Shown: positions 41,569 to 51,302 of the stretch, in pieces
Numbering within the stretch: position 1 is the stretch's first letter
Layout: every line of letters begins with the position of its first letter
DNA from: CAWJHE01 sp963842455
GTDB taxonomy: Bacteria; Chloroflexota; Anaerolineae; Anaerolineales; UBA4823
Assembly: GCA_963842455.1 (NCBI GenBank)
Contig: CAWJHE010000017.1
Span: forward strand, 558,001-622,000
DNA length: 64,000 nt
Direction: 5' to 3'
The notes under the pieces: generated by a model
What the model saw: only the letters and a program-made list of their open reading frames with translations
Databases searched by the model: none
Told to the model about the DNA's origin: nothing
Program-made: the position numbers and the translations under genes

Positions 41569-43713
41569 ATGGTCAAAGAGACGGTAGAAATTGAAGTTAA
41601 CCACGCTGAAATGGAACAAGAATATGATTTGAGCGATGCAAAGTTTTTTATTAACCGCGAGCTCAGCCTTTTAGAATTTCAGCGCAGGGTTCTTGAAGAA
41701 GCCCAAGATCCCAGCAACCCGCTGCTTGAACGTGTGAAGTTTCTGGCAATTGTTGGCTCTAATCTGGATGAATTCTTTATGGTACGGGTGGCAGGCCTAA
41801 AGAAACAAGTGGATGCGAAGGTGGCAGATTTTCCGCCAGATGGGATGTCGCCCGCCCAACAACTTGCGGAGATACGAAAAGTAGCCTTGCAGTTAATGAC
41901 CCAGGCTCAGGAAACCTTAAAATACGATCTTTTGCCTCAGTTGAAGCAAGCCGGGATTCACCTGCTAGAATACGCCGCACTTACCCAAAGACAAAAAGGA
42001 AATGTTGATAAATACTTTGAGGAAGTGATCTTTCCAGTGCTGACACCCCTGGCGTTTGATCCTGGACGCCCTTTTCCACATATCTCTAACTTGAGCATTA
42101 ACCTGGCAGTAGTCATACAAAATGACAAAGGTCTTCCTTTCTTTGCGAGGATCAAAGTACCCAACACTTTATCCAGACTCATCCCACTAAAGCGATCTTC
42201 TGGCGGAGTGCGTAAAGACGGGACCACTCCTGCAAATCATTATTTTGTCTGGATAGAACAAGTGATTGCAGCCAATTTGCATAAACTCTTCCCTGGGATG
42301 ACGATCATAGAGTCTTATCCCTTCCGAGTCGTGAGAGATGCGGACAACATTATCCAGGAGTTGGAGGCTTCCGACCTTCTCGAAACCATGGAGCAAAGCG
42401 TCCGGCAACGCCGCTTCGGCTCTGTAATGAAGGTAACGGTTAACAATGCCATGCCAACTCACCTTCGTGAGCTCTTGATTGAAAACCTGGAAATGGATAG
42501 GCGTGATATCTATACGCTTGAAGGACCTCGCGGCATCAGTAACCTGATTAATTTGCATAGTATTGATCGATTTGATCTAAAGGACCCTCCGTTAAAACAA
42601 TCTATTCCAGCTCAACTTCGGATTGCTTCAAGGGAAACAAATTATTTCGCGGCCATCCGGCGGGAAGATATCGTCTTGCATCACCCCTACGACACTTTCA
42701 ATCCCGTTGTGGATTTTTTGCATGCAGCCGCTCAAGATCCGGATGTACTGGCTATCAAGCAAACATTGTACCGGGTTGGAAAAAATTCACCGGTTGTACA
42801 GGCTTTATTGGAGGCTCGCGAGCACGGCAAACAAGTTGCCGTGTTGGTTGAACTTAAAGCTCGTTTTGATGAAGAAAGCAATATTGGTTGGGCACGAATG
42901 CTGGAAAAAGAAGGCGTGCATGTGATCTACGGATTATTAGGCCTCAAAACGCATTCGAAGATCGCCCTGGTGGTGCGCAAAGAAGGCGAACATATCCGCC
43001 GTTATATCCACCTGGCAACTGGAAACTATAATGCTGTCACTGCTCAAATGTATGAAGATATCGGTATGTTCACTTGTGATGAAGAGATTGGAGCAGATGC
43101 GACTGATCTTTTCAACTATTTGACAGGCTATTCGGCAAAAAAGGATTATCGTAAACTCTTAGTCGCCCCGGTTAATCTCAAACAAGGTCTGGAATCATGG
43201 ATCAATCAGGAGATAGAGCTTCAAAAACGCGATGGCGATGGCCATATCATTTTCAAAATGAATTCGCTCGTCGATCCACATATGATTCGTCATCTCTACC
43301 GCGCTTCACAAGCAGGTGTAAAAATCGATCTGATCATCCGGGGGATCTGCTGCCTGCGCCCTGGCATCCCCGGAGTCAGTGAAAACATACGCGTCATCAG
43401 TGTCGTTGGGCGTTTCCTGGAGCATAGTCGGGTATACTATTTCCATAACGGCGGGCAAGAACAGATCTATTTGGGGAGCGCGGATCTGATGCCCAGGAAT
43501 ATTCACCACCGGGTAGAAGTGCTCTTCCCTGTCCAAGACAGACGGATTATCCGCTATTTGCGAGATGATGTACTCCAGACTTACCTGATCGGTAATATTA
43601 AAGTAAGGCAGATGGATTCAAATGGCGTCTATAGCCATCTGTCTCAAGCGCCCGGGGAACCGCCTATCAATCCACAGGAATGGCTGATCCACCATCGTTT
43701 GCGCAAATCTTGA
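41569..43713 (+). CDS. ppk1: Polyphosphate kinase 1
   Basis: A 714-residue PPK1: N-terminal 'FINRELSLLEFQRRVLEEA', head domain, and 'FPHISNLSINLAV'. Two phospholipase-D-like C domains carry the autophosphorylated histidine in 'GLKTHSKIALVVRKEG' and the second histidine in 'HSRVYYFHNGG'. It polymerises ATP gamma-phosphate into polyphosphate. The ATG at 41569 is chosen because GGTGGAG lies 8 bases upstream. With two PPK2 upstream and CHAD downstream this is a complete polyphosphate cluster. Confidence 0.95.
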   Translation: MVKETVEIEVNHAEMEQEYDLSDAKFFINRELSLLEFQRRVLEEAQDPSNPLLERVKFLAIVGSNLDEFFMVRVAGLKKQVDAKVADFPPDGMSPAQQLAEIRKVALQLMTQAQETLKYDLLPQLKQAGIHLLEYAALTQRQKGNVDKYFEEVIFPVLTPLAFDPGRPFPHISNLSINLAVVIQNDKGLPFFARIKVPNTLSRLIPLKRSSGGVRKDGTTPANHYFVWIEQVIAANLHKLFPGMTIIESYPFRVVRDADNIIQELEASDLLETMEQSVRQRRFGSVMKVTVNNAMPTHLRELLIENLEMDRRDIYTLEGPRGISNLINLHSIDRFDLKDPPLKQSIPAQLRIASRETNYFAAIRREDIVLHHPYDTFNPVVDFLHAAAQDPDVLAIKQTLYRVGKNSPVVQALLEAREHGKQVAVLVELKARFDEESNIGWARMLEKEGVHVIYGLLGLKTHSKIALVVRKEGEHIRRYIHLATGNYNAVTAQMYEDIGMFTCDEEIGADATDLFNYLTGYSAKKDYRKLLVAPVNLKQGLESWINQEIELQKRDGDGHIIFKMNSLVDPHMIRHLYRASQAGVKIDLIIRGICCLRPGIPGVSENIRVISVVGRFLEHSRVYYFHNGGQEQIYLGSADLMPRNIHHRVEVLFPVQDRRIIRYLRDDVLQTYLIGNIKVRQMDSNGVYSHLSQAPGEPPINPQEWLIHHRLRKS

Positions 43714-43745
43714 AATCTGCAACCAATCTATCCAGGAGAAATAAA

Positions 43746-45413
43746 ATGGAAACTCCATTCTTAGAAAGCTCGAGCCCACCCGACAATGCGGAACAAGCTG
43801 ATGACCAGATAGGCGGCAACTTAGAGGGTTCGGACCTGCCAGTTGAAGGACCAGATCAAGAAACATCAGAAGCTGTTGACAATCAAAGCCTGGCTGCTTC
43901 AGCAGACGAAAAAGAACAACATCTCATCGACCTGGTATTGACCCTTTTCGATCAGACCCAGGCTTTGCATGAGTTAGGAGCAGACAGCCGTCTGGCAATC
44001 CAGTCTGCCGCATTGTTAGCCTACCGCGATATTCCCCATAGCAAGAAAAAACCTTACCAGGCAACGCGCGAGGTGGTCAAACAGCAGTTTTCATCGTTTC
44101 TCAATTCTGAAGAACACGACCTGGCAGCTGGCACCCTGGCCTTTTATCGAGGCAAAATAAAAAAGAAAGACTTCAATACCCTTGAATTCTCTCCCAACCA
44201 ACAACGCCAAATACTCACTTTATCAGCCTTGTTGTGTATTGCAACAGGGTTGAATGATTCACACAGCCAGCAAACTACCATTCAACATGTCGATATAGAA
44301 CGGAACAGCATGTGGATTGTGGTGGATGGTCCTGCAGCATCCTCCGATGCTGCAGTCGCCCAATTGAACTGCAAGTTGTGGACGAAAATCGGCTACCCGG
44401 AAGTCGAGGTAATCGAATCTGCTGAAGCGGCTATCCGGCGCTTACCCTTCCCTGAACCACAAGAAAAAATCGGGTTGAAACCTTCGGATTCTTTAGCAGA
44501 AGCTGGACGCAAAGTGATGCGCTTTCACTTTTCCCAGATGTTAGTCAACGAACCTGGTACACGTTTGGGTGAAGATATCGAAGCCTTGCACGATATGCGG
44601 GTAGCCTCAAGGCGGTTAAGAGCAGCTTTCGAAGTATTTGAACAAGCTTTCGAGCCAGGCGCGCTCAAGTATTATCTAAAAGGTCTGCGCGCCACCGGTC
44701 GTGCCTTGGGTGAAGTGCGCGACCTGGATGTTTTCATGGAAAAAGCTGTGCACTATCTTGAAACATTGGAAACAGACCACCAACACGACCTGGACCTTTT
44801 ACTGGATACCTGGAGAGAACAACGCAAAGAGGCGCGCACCCGAATGCTAACCTACCTGGATAGCCAGGAATATGATGAGTTCAAACATAAATTCAACATT
44901 TTCTTAAATACACCTGGGGCCGGTGTTCGCATCACCCATATGGACCAGCCCATCCCAACTCTGGTATGTGAGCTGGCGCCTGTCTTGATATACACCCGCT
45001 TCGCTGAAGTACGCGCATTCAATCCCATCCTGGCTGAGGCAACCATTGAGCAATTACACGCCTTAAGAATCGAGTTTAAAAAATTGAGATATTCGGTAGA
45101 ATATTTTCGAGAAGTACTGGGAAAATCCACCCAGGATGTGATTACAGATATTAAAAGAGTCCAGGATCATCTAGGAGATTTAAATGATGCTCAGGTTGCC
45201 ACACAAATCCTGAGAGAATTTATCGACCAATGGGAACCGCGCCTGAATGCAATGCCAATCCACGAGCGCCCTAATCTTGAGCCCCTGGTACAATACCTGG
45301 CTGCACGGCATGCTGAAAGACACCAATTGATGAATTCCTTCTTAAAGACGTGGAGCTATATTAACCGCTCCCGGTTCCGGCGCAACCTGGCACAGTCGAT
45401 AGCTATACTGTAG
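43746..45413 (+). CDS. CHAD-domain protein with N-terminal Ppx/GppA-like region
   Basis: A 555-residue protein. Residues 1-55 are acidic and disordered. About 60-250 resemble the C-terminal HD-like domain of exopolyphosphatase Ppx/GppA ('LIDLVLTLFDQTQALHELGADSRLAIQSAALLAYRDI', split over that region). About 265-555 form a CHAD domain with the conserved histidine/basic motif 'ALHDMRVASRRLRAAF' and 'LHALRIEFKKLRYSVEYF'. CHAD domains bind polyphosphate with these basic faces. The Ppx-like part lacks the ASKHA nucleotide core, so it is unlikely to hydrolyse. AGGAG precedes the ATG, 32 bp after ppk1. Confidence 0.85.
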   Translation: METPFLESSSPPDNAEQADDQIGGNLEGSDLPVEGPDQETSEAVDNQSLAASADEKEQHLIDLVLTLFDQTQALHELGADSRLAIQSAALLAYRDIPHSKKKPYQATREVVKQQFSSFLNSEEHDLAAGTLAFYRGKIKKKDFNTLEFSPNQQRQILTLSALLCIATGLNDSHSQQTTIQHVDIERNSMWIVVDGPAASSDAAVAQLNCKLWTKIGYPEVEVIESAEAAIRRLPFPEPQEKIGLKPSDSLAEAGRKVMRFHFSQMLVNEPGTRLGEDIEALHDMRVASRRLRAAFEVFEQAFEPGALKYYLKGLRATGRALGEVRDLDVFMEKAVHYLETLETDHQHDLDLLLDTWREQRKEARTRMLTYLDSQEYDEFKHKFNIFLNTPGAGVRITHMDQPIPTLVCELAPVLIYTRFAEVRAFNPILAEATIEQLHALRIEFKKLRYSVEYFREVLGKSTQDVITDIKRVQDHLGDLNDAQVATQILREFIDQWEPRLNAMPIHERPNLEPLVQYLAARHAERHQLMNSFLKTWSYINRSRFRRNLAQSIAIL

Positions 45414-45430
45414 ATAGAAGCTGGGATGAC

Positions 45431-45943
45431 TCAGGTTTTAGGCTCTTGTAAAATTACCCGATCCGTGCCGCGATGAATTTCCCACGGGTAGACTATATGT
45501 GCGTCGGTGACAGCCGCATAGTAATCGGGGCGCGCAGAGCCAAATAAATTTCGGTACGGATTAAAATGCAGAACACATGTAGAGGGAACGCCGCCGGCTG
45601 CCAGTACGCGGATTTTCACTGAAGTGATCGTCCTTCCAGACCCCCATACATCATCTACCACCAGCGTTTTCCGGCCTTTCACGGTTCGATCATCGGGGAA
45701 CTGAATAAACTGTGGCCAGGCCATCAGCTTGGCCCGCTCCATTTCCATTTGAGCAGGGAAATCAACTGCAGCCGTTAGAATATGAGTTAAGTTCATCGCC
45801 TCAGCCAGTAAACCACCTGGAATAACACCACCACGAGTGATGATCACCATTGCCTCAAATTCATCTTCAAATTGAGGCATTAAGTGGTCGATCAGGCGAT
45901 TGACATCATCCCAGGTAAGAAACTCATTTCGAATAGGCTGCAT
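45431..45943 (-). CDS. Phosphoribosyltransferase (hypoxanthine/xanthine type)
   Basis: A 170-residue type I phosphoribosyltransferase with the PRPP loop TLVVDDVWGSGRT (about 113-125) and 'VIITRGGVIPGGLLAEAMN' for pyrophosphate. Likely a purine salvage enzyme of the Gpt/Hpt type; 'PDYYAAVTDAHIVYPWE' is typical of xanthine/guanine types (WE motif). GAGGAG precedes the ATG. Convergent with the polyphosphate operon. Confidence 0.85.
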   Translation of the reverse strand: MQPIRNEFLTWDDVNRLIDHLMPQFEDEFEAMVIITRGGVIPGGLLAEAMNLTHILTAAVDFPAQMEMERAKLMAWPQFIQFPDDRTVKGRKTLVVDDVWGSGRTITSVKIRVLAAGGVPSTCVLHFNPYRNLFGSARPDYYAAVTDAHIVYPWEIHRGTDRVILQEPKT

Positions 45944-45978
45944 GGAAAACTCCTCAAGATTTATTAAATTAACCCATA

Positions 45979-48516
45979 TTATAGCAAGTTTGGAGGATTT
46001 ACTTCAATTTTCCATCCACCAATTGCTCTGCCTTGAAATATTTTGGTCGGATCAGGTCCGTTCAGCACAATATGCCATCGATAAGCGCCTCCCATTCTGG
46101 CAAAAAAGCAAGGCGCCGGACCAATCATGCGCATTGTGCGCTGGTTTTCCTTTGCCAACCAGTTTTTTACCTGTTCCCCCATCTCATAAGCTACCCGCTC
46201 TGCCCTGGCGCTATCATGATCTCGATATTCCAGGCGGACCAATTGAGTATAAGGCGGATAACCTAATTTTCGTCGAAATTCCAACTCCTGTGTAAAAAAT
46301 GCCAGGTAATCATGTTTTGAGGCTGCCTGAATAACATAATGTTCGGGTTGGAAAGTTTGCAGGATAACCTTTCCTCCTAAAGGACTGCGGCCAGCCCGCC
46401 CGGCGACTTGGGTAAGGGTTTGGAATACCCTTTCATTGGTTCGGTAATCCGGTAAGCTTAGCCCTACATCTGCCAAAACTACGCCAACCAATGTCACTAA
46501 AGGCAGATCAAGTCCCTTGGCTAACATTTGGGTTCCCACCAGGATATCTGCGCGATGTTCGGCAAAGGTAGATAAGATGCTTTCATGCGAGCCTTTTTTG
46601 CGTGTGGTTTCAAAATCCCAACGAAGCGTGCGAGCCAGGGGAAATAGTCCTTTTACTTCTGTTTCAACTCGCTGGGTCCCCGTACCAAAATGACGGATAC
46701 GCGTACTGCCGCAATGTCCACAGCGGTCAGGCATCCTGCGTTGATAGCTACAGTAATGGCACTGCAAAAGCCCCTGGTCTTCGTGATAGGTTAACGGAAT
46801 ATCACAACGAGGGCATTTTAGGGTCTCACCACAATCTCTGCAAAAAACATAAGTCGCTGATCCGCGCCGGTTGAGAAACAAGATTGCTTGTTGCTTATTT
46901 TCTAAAACTTCTTGCAAAGCCTGCTGCAATGGTCGGCTGAATATAGATCGGTTGCCAGCTTGCAACTCCAGGCGCATATCAACAATATGGACTGGAGGCA
47001 GCTCTATCGCATCTGCCTGTTCTTCCAGTGGTCGAAAAAGCGAAGCGGGTTGTACCGATTCTTTTTTATCCACTTGCAAACGCGCTATTTGCGCCTTTAC
47101 AGCCTCGCGATGCGCCAGAATTCGAGTTGGCAGACCCAAATAACGCCAGCCGCCTTTTTGGCAATGATACATACTAGTAATGTCGGGGGTAGCTGAACCC
47201 ATTAGGCAGCATGCTTTAGCCAGGCGAGCGTACTCAACTGCGGCTTCTCTGGCGTGATAATGAGGCGCTGATTCGGATTGGTAGTATGAATCGTCATGAC
47301 ACTCATCCACGACGATCAAACCCAGGTTTGAGAACGGGGTAAACAAAGCACTGCGTGGTCCAACGATTACCTGTAGGTCGCCAGCTCGGGCTCGCCGCCA
47401 GGTATCATACCGTTCACCTACAGAAAGACCCGAATGGATTAATCCCACCTGACCCGGAAAACGCCCCAAAAAACGCCGCACTGTTTGTGGCGTCAGCGCT
47501 ATTTCCGGCACCAAAATAATCGCCTGTCTTCCCAATAGCAAGGTTTCCTGAACGGCGCGTAAATAGATCTCGGTTTTACCAGACCCTGTTACGCCGTGCA
47601 ACAACAAGGTGGGAGTAATTTGCCCTCTGACAGCTTGAGCGATGTGTTCCTGCACTTCTTCCCAAATCGCTTGCTGGTCACGGGTTAATACAGGCACAGG
47701 AAACAATTCCTGATCATAAATTTTTAATGGGTCGCGCAACACCTGGCTCTCACTCAATACTGCCAATCCATGCTCCACAAGAAATCGCAGATCTCCTGAA
47801 TTTGCACCAGTTTCAGCATACACTTCCGTGACCGGTATAGAGTCATCTTGTTGCGCCAACCAGGTAAGGGTAGCTTGACGCCTTTCAAATGCCTGAGTGC
47901 CTTTCCTACCCAAGCTAATTAAGACAAGCCTGGCCTCTTCTATTGGCTTTGAGAGCATGACTGTTCTAACCATCTTAGGTTTAACTTTTGGCTCAGGAAG
48001 GATGGTTTCTGTTTTGATCAATGAACGCCGGAGAAGAGGTTTTAAAGCAGCTCTCCAATTGGTATATTTCATGGCTCGATCCAATTGGCTACCGCGCAGT
48101 GGACCACGTTTGTGTAAAATTTTTAACAACCGCAATTGTGTTGAACTTATCCCGGCGGGAATATCTCCCAGGGGAACATATAGAACATCTGCTTGTTGAT
48201 CTATACCCGTTGGGATCATCAATCCGATACAAGCTGCAAGCGGAGCCAGTGATTGTGCTGATAAATGCTGGGCCAGATCAATCTGGTTTGCTGTTACAAC
48301 CGGTTCCTGGTCCAATAAATCAATAATTGGGCGCGTCTCAACCACTTCTGGTTTATCAACGATCCCTAAAACAACACCTTGTACTGTTCGTTGGCCAAAA
48401 GGGACCAACACCAGGCAACCACTATTGATTTGACCCTCAAGCTCTGAGGGAATGTGATAATGAAACACTCCTGACACTTGAGGAACATTAACGGCAATCT
48501 CTACATAAGTGGGCAT
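45979..48516 (-). CDS. priA: Primosomal replication protein N' (PriA helicase)
   Basis: An 845-residue PriA. It has the N-terminal 3' DNA-binding domain 'YVEIAVNVPQVSGVFHYHIP', Walker A 'LHGVTGSGKTEIYLR', the DEAH-box variant VVDECHD, and 'RRGSATYVFCRDCG'. Zinc cysteine pairs CPRC, CHYC and CGHC insert between the helicase lobes. 'GTQMLAKGLDLPLVTLVGV' is a helicase motif. It restarts stalled replication forks. The start at 48516 (MPTYVEIAV) has AGGA 7 bases upstream and is preferred over an ATG eight codons earlier. Confidence 0.95.
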   Translation of the reverse strand: MPTYVEIAVNVPQVSGVFHYHIPSELEGQINSGCLVLVPFGQRTVQGVVLGIVDKPEVVETRPIIDLLDQEPVVTANQIDLAQHLSAQSLAPLAACIGLMIPTGIDQQADVLYVPLGDIPAGISSTQLRLLKILHKRGPLRGSQLDRAMKYTNWRAALKPLLRRSLIKTETILPEPKVKPKMVRTVMLSKPIEEARLVLISLGRKGTQAFERRQATLTWLAQQDDSIPVTEVYAETGANSGDLRFLVEHGLAVLSESQVLRDPLKIYDQELFPVPVLTRDQQAIWEEVQEHIAQAVRGQITPTLLLHGVTGSGKTEIYLRAVQETLLLGRQAIILVPEIALTPQTVRRFLGRFPGQVGLIHSGLSVGERYDTWRRARAGDLQVIVGPRSALFTPFSNLGLIVVDECHDDSYYQSESAPHYHAREAAVEYARLAKACCLMGSATPDITSMYHCQKGGWRYLGLPTRILAHREAVKAQIARLQVDKKESVQPASLFRPLEEQADAIELPPVHIVDMRLELQAGNRSIFSRPLQQALQEVLENKQQAILFLNRRGSATYVFCRDCGETLKCPRCDIPLTYHEDQGLLQCHYCSYQRRMPDRCGHCGSTRIRHFGTGTQRVETEVKGLFPLARTLRWDFETTRKKGSHESILSTFAEHRADILVGTQMLAKGLDLPLVTLVGVVLADVGLSLPDYRTNERVFQTLTQVAGRAGRSPLGGKVILQTFQPEHYVIQAASKHDYLAFFTQELEFRRKLGYPPYTQLVRLEYRDHDSARAERVAYEMGEQVKNWLAKENQRTMRMIGPAPCFFARMGGAYRWHIVLNGPDPTKIFQGRAIGGWKIEVNPPNLL

Positions 48517-48549
48517 TGGGTTTCCTGGCAACCTGATCATTCCATCAGG

Positions 48550-49929
48550 TCAGGCTTGTGCTTTTTTCTCTTTTAAGTTGCTTTGTTCCACGGGTAAACT
48601 GATTACGGGTGGCTGCTCCAGCCGAGTAAGCGAAATGCGAGCAATTCGCAAATTATCCATTTCGTGAACACGTAAACGCACACCATCTCCTTCAAAAACA
48701 TCTCCAGACCGGGCAATTCTACCGAGCTTTCCCAAGACATAACCGGCAATTGTGTCATAATTGGGATCAACCAAATTTACACCGATTTGTTCATTCACTT
48801 CTTCAATTAATGAAAGCCCATCGATTAATACAGAACCATCTTCAAGAGTTTGAAATTCCGGTGCTGCGTCATCGAACTGATCGCTCACCTCTCCAACGAT
48901 TTCTTCTAGCAAGTCTTCAAGAGTAACCAGACCGGCTGTTCCACCATACTCATCCATCACGATGGCAATATGCTGACGGTTATCGCGAAAATGGCGCAAT
49001 AGAGCGCTCACAGAAATCGTCTCAGGAACAAACAAAGGTTCCCTGACAAAAGTACGGGCCGTGCATTCCTGGCTATCGGAATTTTGCATTGCGTGCAACA
49101 AATCCTTCACATGCACAATACCCACAATATGATCCAGATTTTCCTCAAACACCGGGAATTTTGTATAGGAAGAGTGGGTAACCAATCCGATAATATCAAC
49201 CAGCGGTGTGTCCGCTTCAACTGCGATCACTTCTGTGCGCGGTACCATCACCTGTCTCACAACCAGCTCCCCAAAATCAAAAATGGCGTGCAACATTTCG
49301 CTTTCTTCTGCCTCAACCACACCACTTTCTGCGCTGGCGGTAACCAACATTTTCAGCTCATCCACAGAGTGCACCAGTTGATGTCCGCTGGCGGGTTGAA
49401 TCCCAACCAGGCGCAACAAGGCATTACCAGCTCCATTCAATATCCAGATTGCAGGCTTGAAAATCTGCTCGACAAACAAAGTTGGTCGGGCAACAAACAA
49501 AGATGTTCGCTCGGGGTCTTGCAGAGCAATTGATTTTGGAGCCAACTCACCCACGACAACATGTAAAAAGGTAATGATGGCGAATGAGAAAGCGGCAGAT
49601 AGGCTATGAGAAAGCTCAGGGCGGATCGCATCTGGAAACAAGGCTAATACTGGATAGATTAGATGGGATAGAGCTGGCTCACCCACCCAACCCAAGCCCA
49701 GGCTGGCCAGGGTTATACCCAGTTGTGTAGCGGCAATTACACGATCTGGATTTTCAATCGCCTTTTGGACGGCTTCTGCGCCTGTCTCACCACGAGCAAC
49801 CAACTCTGCAATCCGTGTGCGGCGCACACTGACCATAGAAAATTCTGCTGCCACAAAGAATGCATTGGCGAAAACCAATATGACAATAGCGATCACCCCT
49901 AGATAATCAAATAGAAAACTACCATCCAT
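48550..49929 (-). CDS. CNNM/CorC-family transporter (DUF21, CBS pair, CorC domain)
   Basis: A 459-residue membrane protein. A DUF21/CNNM domain (1-200) with four hydrophobic stretches contains 'FANAFFVAAEFSMVSVRRTRI' and 'GITLASLGLGWVGEPAL'. A CBS pair follows (about 215-340, 'VMVPRTEVIAVEADTPL' and 'HIAIVMDEYGGTAGLVTLEDLLEEIVGEV'), then a CorC/HlyC C-terminal domain. Members export Mg2+ or Co2+. It sits directly upstream of priA on the same strand. Confidence 0.92.
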   Translation of the reverse strand: MDGSFLFDYLGVIAIVILVFANAFFVAAEFSMVSVRRTRIAELVARGETGAEAVQKAIENPDRVIAATQLGITLASLGLGWVGEPALSHLIYPVLALFPDAIRPELSHSLSAAFSFAIITFLHVVVGELAPKSIALQDPERTSLFVARPTLFVEQIFKPAIWILNGAGNALLRLVGIQPASGHQLVHSVDELKMLVTASAESGVVEAEESEMLHAIFDFGELVVRQVMVPRTEVIAVEADTPLVDIIGLVTHSSYTKFPVFEENLDHIVGIVHVKDLLHAMQNSDSQECTARTFVREPLFVPETISVSALLRHFRDNRQHIAIVMDEYGGTAGLVTLEDLLEEIVGEVSDQFDDAAPEFQTLEDGSVLIDGLSLIEEVNEQIGVNLVDPNYDTIAGYVLGKLGRIARSGDVFEGDGVRLRVHEMDNLRIARISLTRLEQPPVISLPVEQSNLKEKKAQA

Positions 49930-49963
49930 CGAAAAATTTTGTTTTCCTCAAATTCCTATAAAT

Positions 49964-50824
49964 TTAGCGCAAGAATGCTGCTGCAGCATAACCAACAACA
50001 CGATCATAATCTCCGCTCACATCGCCCGATGTCGCATATTTCAGGATCTTAGCACTCCTTGCCCCCAATGCCTTAGCAGCCCACATCACCGTCGATAAAG
50101 CACCCCGACCACAAGCATAACCTTTTCCTTGCTCTTCAGTTTTGATCACACCCTCAGCATCAAATAATGCTACCTGCTTAAGCAATTCGTCATCTAATTG
50201 TTTTGCCCTGGATTGAGAATAATAATGAGAAAGGTCTGTACTGGCTACCAGAAGAGAAGAACCCCGTTTCGCCATGCCCATTTGTAAAAGGGCTTGTGCT
50301 AATGCCTTTGCCAGGTTGCGTGCCATCACAGCACTTTGATCACGCAGCATAATCGGCAATATCTGATAACCGCTGTTTACCGCCCTTTGGAGAAAAGGCA
50401 GCTCTATTTCCAAGGAATGTTCTGGGTCATGAGCAACTTCGGTCAGCTTCACTCCAGCTTCATTTTTCAAAAGAGCAGACAAACAATCTATGCTCTCCCG
50501 ATTTACCGAAATTAGACCTAAGGGAGTTTGGTACGCGGAATGAGCGGTTGTCATGACTGGGGCATAATACGGTTGGTGCATTGGAGAAATAATAACAACC
50601 AGTTCAGGTGACAAATCCTTAATAGCTGAAAAAGCGTACCCGGCTACACTACCTGAATACATATATCCTGCATGCGGAGACATAACAGCAACGACTTCGC
50701 CATCTAAAACACCCATATTAGCAGCAGAAATGTAACGATCAACTTCTTCTGCTAAATGTTTTGGGTTTGCAGGGTACCATTGCCCCGCCAGTTGAGCCGG
50801 CCTGATGCCGGATAGGGTATTCAT
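49964..50824 (-). CDS. MEMO1-family protein (AmmeMemoRadiSam system protein B)
   Basis: A 286-residue MEMO-like protein: 'GIRPAQLAGQWYPANPKHLAEEVDRYI', 'VMSPHAGYMYSGSVAGYAF', 'DPEHSLEIELPFLQ' and 'STDLSHYYSQS', all conserved in the family related to extradiol dioxygenases (His residues of HAGY, EHS and LSHY). In many bacteria it is encoded next to AMMECR1 and a radical-SAM gene; neither is here. Molecular function is poorly known. Confidence 0.88.
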   Translation of the reverse strand: MNTLSGIRPAQLAGQWYPANPKHLAEEVDRYISAANMGVLDGEVVAVMSPHAGYMYSGSVAGYAFSAIKDLSPELVVIISPMHQPYYAPVMTTAHSAYQTPLGLISVNRESIDCLSALLKNEAGVKLTEVAHDPEHSLEIELPFLQRAVNSGYQILPIMLRDQSAVMARNLAKALAQALLQMGMAKRGSSLLVASTDLSHYYSQSRAKQLDDELLKQVALFDAEGVIKTEEQGKGYACGRGALSTVMWAAKALGARSAKILKYATSGDVSGDYDRVVGYAAAAFLR

Positions 50825-50974
50825 TTTTTATCCTTCCAAGAATTTTTTAAACTGACCAAGCATTCCTACTAAAATTTTCTGAGCGTGACAAACAAAGCTT
50901 TGTTTTGATTTTAGCATAATATGATATACTTCAAAACAATTAATTACCAAAAGACCTAGATAAGGACTAGTAAA

Positions 50975-51200
50975 CATTCCACCGCTGGCTCAGAGAGCGG
51001 GATGAGGTGCGAGCCCGTCCAGACGAGAATGCTGAATGGACCTTGGAGTTGCAGGGCGAAAGCAAACTAAGTTGCAAATAGCCTGCGCCGGAACTGCCAC
51101 CGTTATCAAGGCAAAAGGTATAACCAGGCTTTTGCTTGGCGTACCTTTCTATGAGTGCAGCTGGCTCACCAACCCCGTCGCATCACCGGCGGGGTTATCT
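50975..51200 (+). ncRNA. T-box riboswitch of trpS (specifier TGG, tryptophan)
   Basis: Typical T-box Stem I sequences appear in order: CAGAGAGCGGG (50991-51001), GAGGTGCGAGCCCG, then GAA-TGG-ACC (TGG at 51037-51039), CCTTGGAGTTGCAGGGCGAA. TGG is the tryptophan codon, matching trpS immediately downstream. A GC-rich hairpin AACCCCG...CGGGGTT (51171-51196) lies near the 3' end and could be the terminator or sequestering stem. I could not place the conserved UGGNACC antiterminator bulge with certainty. A -10 TATACT lies at 50925-50930. Confidence 0.8.
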
Positions 51201-51302
51201 GTTAAATTTACATATAAAACTTTAACTGCTATTCTACAAAAAAATTCCGTGACCTGAAAGCACTTGCAAAGGGTTTACGGTCTGACAAAACAGGAGGCAT
51301 GA

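Noticed and set aside
51036..51257. A 73-codon open frame on the plus strand
   Set aside because: It lies entirely in the trpS T-box leader and has no ribosome-binding site; its sequence is explained by RNA structure.
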